In this document: positions 54,721-63,504 of the stretch, in pieces | Layout: every line of letters starts with the position of its first letter | How positions within the stretch are numbered: the first letter of the stretch is position 1 | Assembly (NCBI GenBank): GCA_023159155.1 | Contig: JAJNNX010000023.1 | Location: 124,001-188,000 of the forward strand | DNA from: Ustulina deusta | Taxonomy: Eukaryota; Ascomycota; Sordariomycetes; Xylariales; Xylariaceae | Reading direction: 5' to 3' | DNA length: 64,000 bases | Notes under the pieces: generated by a model | The model's input: the letters and a program-made list of their open reading frames with translations, nothing else | Databases searched by the model: none | What the model was told of the DNA's origin: nothing | Position numbers and translations under genes: made by a program

Positions 54721-55728
54721 ATGCCTCCCAGCGCCGCTAACGGCATGCCGTACAGCTTCGAGCGGCTTATGGAGATGGGCGATGCTCTTACCAAAGCCCG
54801 GCGAGAGAGAACTTTTCCTACTACAATTACACCCACCTACAATCTTCAGGCCGTCATTGACGACTACAATGATCTACAGCGACTGAATGCCGCTCGCGAG
54901 GCGGAGAGTCGCATTAGAGACCATGCATTCCGTCAAGACATTTGTCGTCTGTACATCGAGATCCAGCAAAAAATCCAAGACCGCGACCTCCCTCACAGCG
55001 AGGTCTCCGCTAATACTAACGCTCACGCTCGCCTTAGCGGACTGTCCAGCGGTACTAGTGCTGAGATCGGCATGTATAATCACACGAGACACTCAGTTCA
55101 ATCTGCTTTTAACCACCCTAGCCTTGAGGGAGACAGCAACATTATTGACCATGTTGCTTCTCGTGTCACTAATGAGATTCGAAGAACTATTGAAGGCCAA
55201 GTAATTCACGGTGCATATGGTGTCAATGAAGTTAATATGTCTGCTGTTATAGATCATGTTTTCGGCGCGATCGAGGATGCCCTCAGCCATGGTGTTGGCG
55301 CACAGGCAAACACTGTTCGTGGCGCAGCCGTCCACTCTCAGGAGGAGTTAGATCGCATCGTCACCAACCTAATAGAGGCTAGCCCCCAGTCCAATGCACC
55401 CGCTCCAGCAACAGAAGCTGCGATCGCGTCGCTCCAGAAGAAAAAGCTAGACGAAAGGATGCTGGGGTCAGAGCTAAAAGGTCAGTGCACGATCTGCATT
55501 GACGAAGTTAAAGTGGGAGATGAAGTAGTCGTACTTCCGTGCAAACATTGGTTCCACCAAGAGTGTGCTACTTTGTGGTTAAAGCAACACAACTCATGCC
55601 CGGTCTGCCGTGCAGCTATCAATGGTGAAGCTGTTGGGAGCCTACGCAACGAGGCAACTAATTCACCACATGCAACCCGGTCTACCGATCCATCATCACC
55701 TTCAAGGCCCACACCGACCGAGAGATAG
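54721..55728 (+). CDS. gene B: family N-terminal domain fused to a RING-H2 finger
   Basis: 335 residues from ATG 54721. An in-frame open stretch from about 54553 (LKISSLSPDPTIGGSATSSS...) aligns with gene A upstream of the motif, so the true start is probably further 5'. Residues about 8-52 carry the family block (NGMPYSFERLMEMGDALTKA, FPTTITPTYNLQAVIDDYND). Residues about 55-195 are helical and similar to A. From about residue 210 it matches the fungal RNF126/RNF115-type module (HSQEELDRIVTNLIEASPQS, KKKLDERMLG) and a RING-H2: CTIC, LPCKHWFHQEC, CPVC. All eight zinc ligands are present (C3H2C3), so an E3 ubiquitin ligase role is likely. The substrate is unknown. Confidence 0.75.
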   Translation: MPPSAANGMPYSFERLMEMGDALTKARRERTFPTTITPTYNLQAVIDDYNDLQRLNAAREAESRIRDHAFRQDICRLYIEIQQKIQDRDLPHSEVSANTNAHARLSGLSSGTSAEIGMYNHTRHSVQSAFNHPSLEGDSNIIDHVASRVTNEIRRTIEGQVIHGAYGVNEVNMSAVIDHVFGAIEDALSHGVGAQANTVRGAAVHSQEELDRIVTNLIEASPQSNAPAPATEAAIASLQKKKLDERMLGSELKGQCTICIDEVKVGDEVVVLPCKHWFHQECATLWLKQHNSCPVCRAAINGEAVGSLRNEATNSPHATRSTDPSSPSRPTPTER

Positions 55729-55926
55729 AGAACAGACGCGGGACGAAGAATAGAGGCTCTGTTTGATTCTATACGCCGCCTAGTTACTCCTTATGATCAA
55801 CGACGGGCCCCCGATGGAGATTCTAATCTACCTCCGTCTCCTCAATCTTTCACACAACGTTCGGTTGGGATGAGAATGGAGAAGTGCCAAAGTTGGCGTA
55901 TTGATGTCATAGAGGGAATGGAGTAA
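55729..55926 (+). other. in-frame extension after the gene B stop
   Basis: Directly after the TAG at 55726-55728 the same frame stays open for 65 codons (RTDAGRRIEALFDSIRRLVT...). Ser/Pro/Arg-rich tails commonly follow RINGs of this type, so the TAG may be a premature stop (for example from CAG) or a genuine end. Confidence 0.4.
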
Positions 55927-56270
55927 TAGCTGTGACATCCACCGCGAGGGGAAGTATTCTTGGACTGGAAGAGACGTGGAAAGGGGTCATAGAAACCGCA
56001 GGCAGCCCTGTACGCCCAGCAGCTCACGCTGCACCATGGTGGAAGTCTCTCAACATGCGAGTATGACGAATCACGCAAAGCTAGAAATAGTTTTGAGTGA
56101 TGAGACTCCCTACCTTCAGGGAGTTACTAGGAATCAATATTAGCTAGCAGCCTGTGCAGCAGAGGTGATCACCTCGAGAAAATCGCACTTAGTACTAACG
56201 TCTATTTAGTCCTGTCTATGCTACCAAGATCTCAGGAGTCAGCAGAAATCCTTTGCTTCGATCATCTAGA
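55927..56270. other. no supported gene
   Basis: Only short unrecognised frames. Confidence 0.35.
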
Positions 56271-56274
56271 TAAA

Positions 56275-56400
56275 TATACGCCTGGCTCATGTATTGCTGC
56301 TAGCTCTTTGAAGTGGATAAAATTGTTCCCCAACGGCACCCGCGGCGTCCCGTTCAGCCCGTCAACAACAGATATATTGCCCAGGTGAACCTGACCCTGT
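56275..56400 (-). pseudogene. LINE RNase H fragment
   Basis: The minus strand reads NISVVDGLNGTPRVPLGNNF then IHFKELAAIHEPGV, matching the RNase H region of the Tad-like LINEs (NTSVVDGLNGNSPESSQNIF). It is isolated and very short, in opposite orientation to the RT relic that follows. Confidence 0.7.
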
Positions 56401-56620
56401 TGTGTATCCATCGCCGGTTACAACAAGACTGAGATCCGTGCACCATCTGGAGCGTCTGTCTCTAGCTTGGTAGAGGCAAACTCACGGAGATGCGGTAGCA
56501 GAAATTGGACGCATATGACTACGCCAATCTACCTAGAAATTACCGTGGCCGGAGCAACTCGCTTGTCATCATATTAAATAGAGCAAATAACTATCTTGAG
56601 TAAAAACTACATGTTGCTAT

Positions 56621-58115
56621 ATGGCTCTTGGCACTCGAGACAAAACAACCGTGACTCATTCTTCCGGAGCAGGAATTTTAGATAAGTCAATCATCTCGCC
56701 TGCTGCTCATGTAGATCCGTGCAATAAGAGGACAGAGGAATCGGGTACGGAATGCAGAGATGCGCTAAAGGAAACGAAACTCCGACACCGCTACCAGCAA
56801 CTTTACACAGAAGATCCATGGGAAGCGTACCAAGTTGCAAGAAATCATAAGGCTAAGGGGATCAAAAAGGCACTCCGAGACTGTCACAGGGAGAAGATAG
56901 AAAAAGCAGCCGAATCTCCAGAGTCCTTATGGCGGATAGCTAAATGGGCAAGGAAGCGAGACAAGCCGGCAACTAGCATCACCCCTGAGCTTAAAAACCC
57001 GGCCACCGGACAGTTGGCTGTCACACCAGAAGAGAAGACAAAGTTGCTTAAAGACACGTTCTTCCCGACGCCTCCAGACGCGAGTTTGGAAGATATTAAC
57101 GGCACCGAGTACATAGACCAGATAGATACACCACCGATCACCCTAGAGGAGGTGGAGGAGGCGATACGGAACGCCTCTCCAATGAAAGCACCAGGATCGG
57201 ACGGAATCCCAAATATGATCCTTTGAGAGGCTCTTCCCTGGATTAAGATCCACCTCACACGGATATACAACCATAGCCTCACCCTCGGACACTGCCCCCA
57301 GCATTTCCGAGAGTCTCACACTGCTGTTCTGCGCAAGCCGGGCAAGGACAACTATACAGTCCCCAAAGCATACCGTCCGATTGTCCTGCTTAATACATTA
57401 GGAAAGATCATAGATGCTATCTAAGCACGGAGGCTAAGCTACTTGGCGGAAACATATCAACTCCTACCAAGGACACATATAGGAGGACGAAGAGTTAATT
57501 AAGTCAACCGAACACGCGCTCCACATTATTATTGAGAAGATTTATGAGGGGTGAAATGAAGGAACGGGCAAGGTAGTTAGCCTGTTACTTCTAGATGTCT
57601 CGGGAGCTTCTTAAAAGACAGGCATACACAGATCCTAATGGACGGATACAAGTCCAGGCGATATAAAATATCAACAGGCATCCCACAAGGATCCCCTCTG
57701 TCACCTATACTTTACCTTTTCTACAACGCAGTCCTGGTAGATGCTTATAACAGCGATGATGCGACAACATCGGTAGGATATATCGACGATATAGCGATTG
57801 TTGCAGTAGGGGACACTACAGAAGAAACACGTGACCTTTTGCGGACAGCCCTGGAGAAAGCACAGGACTGGACGACGAAGCACGCCTCCGTGTTCGCCCC
57901 CGACAAATTCCAGCTCACGCACTTTACGAGAGCAAGAACGCGGATCGATACACAACAGACATTACAGAGCCCATGGGGGGAGATTCCTCCAAAACCAACG
58001 TGCAAGTACCTTGGAGTCACAATGGACACGGCCCTCTGATAGAAACCCCATATCGAAAAGATTCGACGCAAGGCCATAAAAACCGTCGCAGCATTACAAG
58101 CGCTGGGAAACTCAA
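56621..58115 (+). pseudogene. LINE reverse transcriptase relic (second LINE family)
   Basis: The frame opens at 56621 and after about 60 codons shows the pre-RT region of an ORF2 (ESLWRIAKWARKRDKPATSI), then TLEEVEEAIRNASPMKAPGSDGIPNM. After a stop (57224) it continues with VLRKPGKDNYTVPKAYRPIV, LLNTLGKI and several stops. A second open part (57638-58039) has ISTGIPQGSPLSPILYLFYN and a YIDDIA catalytic motif (YIDD instead of YADD). Homology fades near 58115 (KTVAALQALGNSRWGIGLHD). It differs from the LINE at 2037 and represents a separate family. Endonuclease and RNase H are absent. Confidence 0.82.
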
Positions 58116-58560
58116 GGTGGGGGATTGGCCTTCATGACAACAAAAGGATTCGCCCGGCTTTCTAGTTCCGAGGAAAAGAAGAAATATGCCAGTGACGCGC
58201 CAGAATTCGCTAATAGATGCTGAACAATGCTTGCGCAAAGAATCGTTTTTCCATGTCCAGGTGGCCCGTTAACCCATGAGAGCTTTGCGTTTTCTGATGT
58301 AAGCGACTGCCATTGCAATATGCTTTAATGATTCACTAACTGCCCCGAGAAAAAGCTGCACATGTGTTTATTCCATAGATGAAGCCATCACCAGTTATAT
58401 CATTACGCGAAGATTCCGAAATGGCTGCTAACTAACTCCATCCATATAATCCCATAGGGTGTAGTTTTCACCGGAGACCCCAAACCCAGCGCACGCTTCA
58501 TCGTAGGCGTAGAGTAAGTTCTCGTATGGATGACACCAGATAGTTTCTATATTAGTACAG
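58112..58560 (-). pseudogene. NACHT (NLR/STAND) ATPase fragment
   Basis: The minus strand reads LSWVNGPPGHGKTILCASIV, a Walker A P-loop (GPPGHGKT), then AYFFFSSELESRANPFVVM, both typical of NACHT domains in fungal NOD-like receptors. It breaks at 58112 against the LINE relic. Upstream (58560-58390) another frame encodes ILDCTNIETIWCHPYENLLY, then AYDEACAGFGVSGENYTLWD, possibly an N-terminal exon; I do not recognise it. Walker B and the sensor repeats are missing. Fungal NLRs act in non-self recognition and regulated cell death; this copy is a relic. Confidence 0.7.
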
Positions 58561-59044
58561 TCAAGAATCATCTATAGATCCTTCATGATGAGCACCTCGT
58601 ACTTGTTACTTCGTGGATGGCTTATCGCCTCGTCGGCCACCACAGCATACCGGCGGCCTAGGCACTATGCCTCACAAATCAGGACAGTATTCGGTATCCA
58701 GGAAAAGGATCGTATATATTTTGTATATGATATAATGTGTGAACTCGAGATAGGCAACAGAATGGAAAAAAGTGATAAGAGCAACTCTCCAAACTTTTTG
58801 GGTCATGTGTGAACTAGAAACAGACAAAAACTGACGAGAATGATAGGAAAGTCCCCGACTTTACGTCCCGTGAGCAAATACTCGAAACCTCTACTATTGG
58901 TCCATGCCCATGGCGGGCGTAACATCAGAACCCCAGACCCGGAGCGGCATAAGGGTGGTCACTCACCACAGGCATTCCCTTACGGCGTTGTGGCAATGAG
59001 TTATGCGCGAACACAACCCAGAAGCCTAGATCTACCCCAGGCCT
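58561..59044. other. no supported gene
   Basis: Unrecognised plus frames at 58585-58812 and 58840-59046. Confidence 0.35.
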
Positions 59045-59835
59045 AGTTGTCTAAACAAGTCGAATGGGGAGGAATTTGGAAGAGATGCTGATAGGGCCTT
59101 TCACTTCGCAACTCCGTTTCATAACCTCGACCAAGAACGCAAAGATGATCTTGGGCCAAAGCTTGCGGTTCTCCAATGGAATCACTTCAATGTGGGCAGT
59201 GAAAGGTTCGCCGAGGTCTTTCAAGCTGGGGGAACTACTAGTGGACGGATGAAAATCATCGCTTGAAGGGGGTCCCCGAGTTTGACGCTTCGGGGTTTGA
59301 GGGGCAGACGATGAACCAGTGTGAGTGAGGTCGTCCGAAGTCCACGTACGAACAGGATTCAGATCACGACGCGGACTCCGATTCGGACCACTGGGCGAAT
59401 TCTCAAGTTCATCCGGACTATTACTATTAACCGCAACCCTTTTACTCCGATGGACAAGACAGGCGACGCATCCGAGCTATTCGAGCTATTTGGACGTTTT
59501 CCCTGTGCTGTCTCCACCAGTGGGGTTTGCGGGTCCCCTTGGGACATGGCATCAGAGATCGCATCAGACAAGAACTCGGAGTCTTCGGAACTTGTGAATT
59601 GAATCAGGTTGAGGCCTTTATCGCTGAGTACCAAGCCATAGCGAGTACCGCATGATACATTATAAAACAACAGCTGGCCCAGAGCAGCCTGGGTCAGAGA
59701 AGCGGCATCGGGTACTAAATCCTTTGGCTTTGTTTGACCCGAATATTTAATGTCGCCGTTCAAGAAGCGGCCTCCGCGGCTCGCGAGAAGATTGGTACTT
59801 GGTTGACAAGGGTGCAATCCGGGGTGTAAGTGCAC
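59045..59835 (-). pseudogene. fungal PD-(D/E)XK-like protein fragment
   Basis: The frame 59835-59359 reads FLNGDIKYSG, then TQAALGQLLFYNVSCGTRYG and LVLSDKGLNLIQF. The GDxK, Gln-containing helix and TRYG(F/L)VL(S/T)D order resembles a nuclease-like module of uncharacterised fungal proteins that I recall. Further on (59230-59060 minus) an open segment (SLKDLGEPFTAHIEVIPLEN, KLWPKIIFAFLVEVMKRSCE) may be a later part of the same gene. There is no ATG context, and frames are broken between. Assignment is tentative. Confidence 0.35.
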
Positions 59836-60400
59836 TCCTTCCGGGGTTCAAGATGTTCATATGAAATTTCCATGGGCAATAGACCAAAAGTATGACACAA
59901 TCTGTCACACTTTGCAAAACGGAGCCGTTAGACGTGTGAAGTCTAACAGTAGGCATAAGCGCCCTACCTAAGTTCGACAGATTCGCCGCTCTCTCTTCTT
60001 TATTCTATCTAGGTTCATTCAACTCGGCGTGTACCACGAGTATGGTATACCACACACATCGTACGCCGGCCGAGTCAAATGGTTCGAAATATAGATAGGT
60101 CGATATTCCTAACCTCTGAAGTCACCAGTAAGCTCAATGTAGCTAAGTGACTGATTAGCCTCATTTCAGCATGTCTGACGTTGTCTGGTTGTGCCTGCAT
60201 TTACATGTTCAGCGCGATCCGCGCGTAAAACAGACTGGCTCGTCATACGATGGCATTTGTCAGAACTTCTACAGCACAAACCAGGGCATACACTCGGTAG
60301 GCTAACTTTCGCGGCGAAGGCCTAGTGCCTACATAGTAGGGCTGCCTACAGTAACGAAGTCTCGTATACAGGCCATAAGGCTTCGAAAGCTAAGGTAGCC
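59836..60400. other. no supported gene
   Basis: Nothing recognisable. Confidence 0.35.
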
Positions 60401-60508
60401 CTAATAAATAGTGTGGCGGGTCCTCAGGGGCTGAGCAGAGTCTGCTCAGCCCTTTAGGTAATTAGCCCAGGACTAGTCTCTGCAACTTAACCCAATATTT
60501 TTGACAGA
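60401..60508 (-). repeat. dispersed repeat with perfect hairpin, second copy
   Basis: It matches 38591-38701. It contains GGGCTGAGCAGA and TCTGCTCAGCCC, an exact 12-bp inverted repeat around a single G (60428-60452); in the other copy the hairpin is decayed. Probably part of the same unidentified mobile element. Confidence 0.65.
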
Positions 60509-60624
60509 ACATACTTCACTTTCCTTTCTTCCTTACCCACCACCACCACTCAATTGAAGCTCGATTTCTTAACGAATTGACTCGCGATAGGTAATTTCTG
60601 GTGTTTTCTACTAATATACAGTCT
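60509..60624. other. no gene seen
   Basis: Short spacer between a repeat and a pogo relic. Confidence 0.3.
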
Positions 60625-61230
60625 TCAACTTTCTTCAGCCTGAATTGCGATCCTTGGCACCTCGCAATCGCTGGCCTCATCCTCATATACGGCCCGGCGC
60701 CTTAGCCTTCGCTTGACCCGACGAACGTTTGCCATACGCACTAGCCGCTTACCTGGCGCCGGCTTTACCTTCTTTCGCTTCTTTGTTATTGTTTTACGGA
60801 GTTTAGCCTCGAGATAGCTAACTTTGGCTTCAAGATTCGCGATTTTCTCAGCCTGATAGTCAAGAGCCTTGCTTGCCTTCCGAGTAACCAGTCTTTGCAA
60901 CGGTAGACTGAACGCTGTATATTGGAAAGCGAACTTTCGACAGCTTTTTCGAAGATTGCTGAAGGTAGGATTAACCGGACCTGCAGCTGTAATAACGTGA
61001 TCGCGAGGCAGTCCTTGCCACGACAAGTACAGATTGTTTTGATCAACGTTCATGAAGTTTTTGACGAAAACCGGGTGGTAAAGCTGGTTACACTGGCTGG
61101 CTCCGTTAGAGTCTTGCATCTCAGCAGCACCAGAAGGCATGCGGCCTGGAAGACCAAATTCGAGACCATACTGATTGCTAGAATCTGGCCCCTCCTCTGT
61201 AGGCACCGGGTAGATGGGAATACCATGCAA
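60625..61230 (-). pseudogene. pogo/Fot1-like transposase, C-terminal fragment
   Basis: The last ~100 residues match the C-terminal coiled coil and basic tail of the pogo copies at 25757 and 35685 (LVTRKASKALDYQAEKIANL, VRMANVRRVKRRLRRRAVYE, DEASDCEVP). The upstream part of the open frame (MHGIPIYPVPTEEGPDSSNQ...) does not match the family. It may be unrelated sequence joined by rearrangement. The DDE core is absent. Confidence 0.75.
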
Positions 61231-61346
61231 TTGTCTACCGTTATTTGTGGCTTGAGATAGGTTTTAATGCGGGATTGTCTTAGGGTGGCATTGTGAATAG
61301 ATTTTGCCTTCCTTTGTACTCCATCCTGACAAGCATTGCTAAGACC

Positions 61347-61810
61347 TGTAACGAGCCTAGTTTATACCCAACTGGTATAAACGTATTCACGTCGGGGGTT
61401 CTTGATTTGCAGGTAACAATAGACGAGTCTGGGGGCGGATCGTTAGGAAGACTTTTAGGGGGGGCTCCCACTCCTAGGTGTAGTGCAGTCATACTTAGAA
61501 GTCAATTGTATAGGAATATAATAGTGTAAAATTGATAGCTAAGGAACTATAAAAGAGTGACTAGATACAGTAGGAATCATAAGGTTATATAGACAAAGAG
61601 AACAAGGCCCGCTCAGGGCATCGCAGTTGGATCAAGGAAGTCGATGTCGAGCATATCGATCCGCTTGGGATCGATGGAATCATTGTCGACAGAAGTGATA
61701 GGAAAGAGGTAGACATGCAACTAGCGGGGCAAGACAAGGTCCCACCAAGCACCTGTCCCCAAGAGGACCGCGCTAGGTCCCCTCCTGCCACCTCACACTC
61801 TTTCGTAACA
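61347..61810. mobile_element. LTR, 464 bp (family 1), second copy
   Basis: Starts TGTAACGAG and ends TTTCGTAACA. It is closely similar to 13722-14204 along its length, with length differences mainly in a G-run and the last 30 bp. The flanks (AGACC left, GATAT right) are not a target duplication, so this copy was probably involved in recombination or deletion. It directly abuts the Hsp70 fragment to its right. Confidence 0.8.
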
Positions 61811-62359
61811 GATATGATCTCCAAGTTCGTGGAGACCTCTGCTGCCAAGAAGGCTTCCGTTACGGTGGAAGGTATGCGAGGACATGGATGCGCCATGGCG
61901 AAACTATTGAAAGAGGCCGAGAGACTACGCCATATATTGAGTGCAAATGTCGACGCGGCTGGTAGCTTCAAAGGGCTCTACGAGGACATCGATTTCCGAT
62001 ATAAGGTTAGTGGCGCAGATTTTAAGAAGATCGCCGAGTCTCACGTCGGAAGGGTGGGTATCGCCGTTCAAAAGGCTCTAGATGTAGCCGAGCTGGATAT
62101 CACACAAATCAACTCAATTATTCTTCACGGTGGTGCTTCTCGGACTCCCTTCGTCCAGAAGCAATTGGAGAAGTTTGCAGGTGGTGACAAGCTTCGTGGT
62201 AATGTTAACTCGGACGAGGCCGCCGTATTTGGTACTGGTTACAAGTCCTCGCATCAAGTCGTGCAGAATGATCTGCTATGCGCAACACAGAAGGTGTTTG
62301 AATGGATCTGTGAAGATATCTACACGATTGTGTTCAAGTTTCATCACCAAATATGTTGA
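61811..62359 (+). pseudogene. Lhs1/GRP170-type Hsp70 fragment
   Basis: Homology begins right after the LTR: MISKFVETSAAKKASVTVEG, AMAKLLKEAERLRHILSANV, GLYEDIDFRYKVSGADFKKI, then INSIILHGGASRTPFVQKQL and GNVNSDEAAVFGTGYKSS. These are the second half of the nucleotide-binding domain of the ER Hsp70-like nucleotide exchange factor Lhs1/HYOU1. About 180 residues of a ~900-residue family remain. The signal peptide, first half and C-terminal domains are missing. After KSS the frame runs into unrelated sequence and stops at 62359. It is not functional; probably a duplicated piece of the cellular gene. Confidence 0.82.
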
Positions 62360-62517
62360 AGGAAATCAAGATCTAGCCCGTTGCACCAGAGACTAAGATC
62401 AGATGACAGAATGTGATGTGAGACAATCGAGAACACAACCGGGAGCATAGTATAAATGGTGTAGGGCATCTCCCGGACGACACCCCGCCTAGAATCTCAT
62501 GGTGATGAGATTCTCCT

Positions 62518-63504
62518 CTAAGAGGAGCCGTCAGGCCGACGGTCACGACGATCTCCGCGCTTCTTGAAGATGTTGAGTCGGCCGAACCAGTTGCGTCTCT
62601 TGTTAAGGCTTCGGTAGCTTGGTGGTCGTCCGTCGGCGCCCTCTTGAGCACGACCTTCCTGAACTGTGTTGGCGAATACTTGCATGCGGTTGAGTAGTTC
62701 ATTAGTGATAGCACCCTCAAATGCAGTGGCGATAACATCAGGAAGCATGTCCTGAACGGAGTTGGTAACCATCTGAGGAATCACGGTGAGAATGGTCTGA
62801 AGAACGGCAATGTTGGCAGTCAGGGAGGTGACATTGCCATTGGTTGAGTTGAGGAGAGCACCCATGGCATTGACATTATTACCCATGGCCTGAACATGGT
62901 TGTCGATCGCGTTGACATGACCGGCGATGGCATTGACTTGAAGATTCTGAGCGTTGGTGATGTTGCTCATGTTGTTGATTTGACCATTAAGAGCATTCTC
63001 GATGACACTGAATACCTCCTCCATGACGCTGTTCATATCGACTCCCTCGACACCGTGAGCAGCTTGACTTTTGACAGTGGCTCGAATGTCATTCACGACA
63101 CGAGTGGCAGCAGCATTGACGAGGTTGCTATCACTGTCAATGGCGAGGCTGTTGACATAGTCGTCAATAATTGCCTGGAAGTTGTAGCTAGGTGTAGTGG
63201 TAGGGAATCGTTGCGCACGACGAGCTGTGGTAAGGGCCTCGCCCATCTGCATGATATTTGAGGAGCGGAATGGCATGCCTTGGACAAGGACAATGCCGGA
63301 TTTGTCGGTAGAAGCAGCGACCTTATTGATGGACTGAGGATTATTAGGGATTGCTACCCCGGCTATGATGTTCTTAGGGAACGTTATGGAGATGGCAGAA
63401 TCAACAGTGCCGAACTGGTTGGACGAGGCGTCCGTGATGTTAGTTTGAACAAGTAGTGCTGCTTTCTTCTTAGGTTTATCCTGGGGGATCATTATGGCAG
63501 ACAT
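62518..63504 (-). CDS. gene C: unknown protein, family with A and B
   Basis: 328 residues from ATG 63504 (MSAIMIPQDKPKKKAALLVQ); 13 further open codons upstream lack an ATG. The family block is at about residues 72-115 (VQGMPFRSSNIMQMGEALTT, FPTTTPSYNFQAIIDDY). The ~80-residue middle found in A and B is deleted here. The protein then follows A: DSDSNLVNAAATRVVNDIRA, VIENALNGQINNMSNITNAQ, one and a half copies of the NAIDNHVQAMG repeat, LLNSTNGNVTSLTANIAVLQ, ILTVIPQMV, and the tail NWFGRLNIFKKRGDRR. The VQSA array of A is absent; a single SVQDMLPDV stands there. The frame is intact. No known domain; probably helical and oligomeric. Confidence 0.75.
   Translation of the reverse strand: MSAIMIPQDKPKKKAALLVQTNITDASSNQFGTVDSAISITFPKNIIAGVAIPNNPQSINKVAASTDKSGIVLVQGMPFRSSNIMQMGEALTTARRAQRFPTTTPSYNFQAIIDDYVNSLAIDSDSNLVNAAATRVVNDIRATVKSQAAHGVEGVDMNSVMEEVFSVIENALNGQINNMSNITNAQNLQVNAIAGHVNAIDNHVQAMGNNVNAMGALLNSTNGNVTSLTANIAVLQTILTVIPQMVTNSVQDMLPDVIATAFEGAITNELLNRMQVFANTVQEGRAQEGADGRPPSYRSLNKRRNWFGRLNIFKKRGDRRDRRPDGSS

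Noticed and set aside
61293..61529. Plus-strand ORF YPTGINVFTSGVLDLQV as a gene
   Set aside because: It lies in the LTR repeated at 13722-14204 and is not conserved as protein beyond the repeat.
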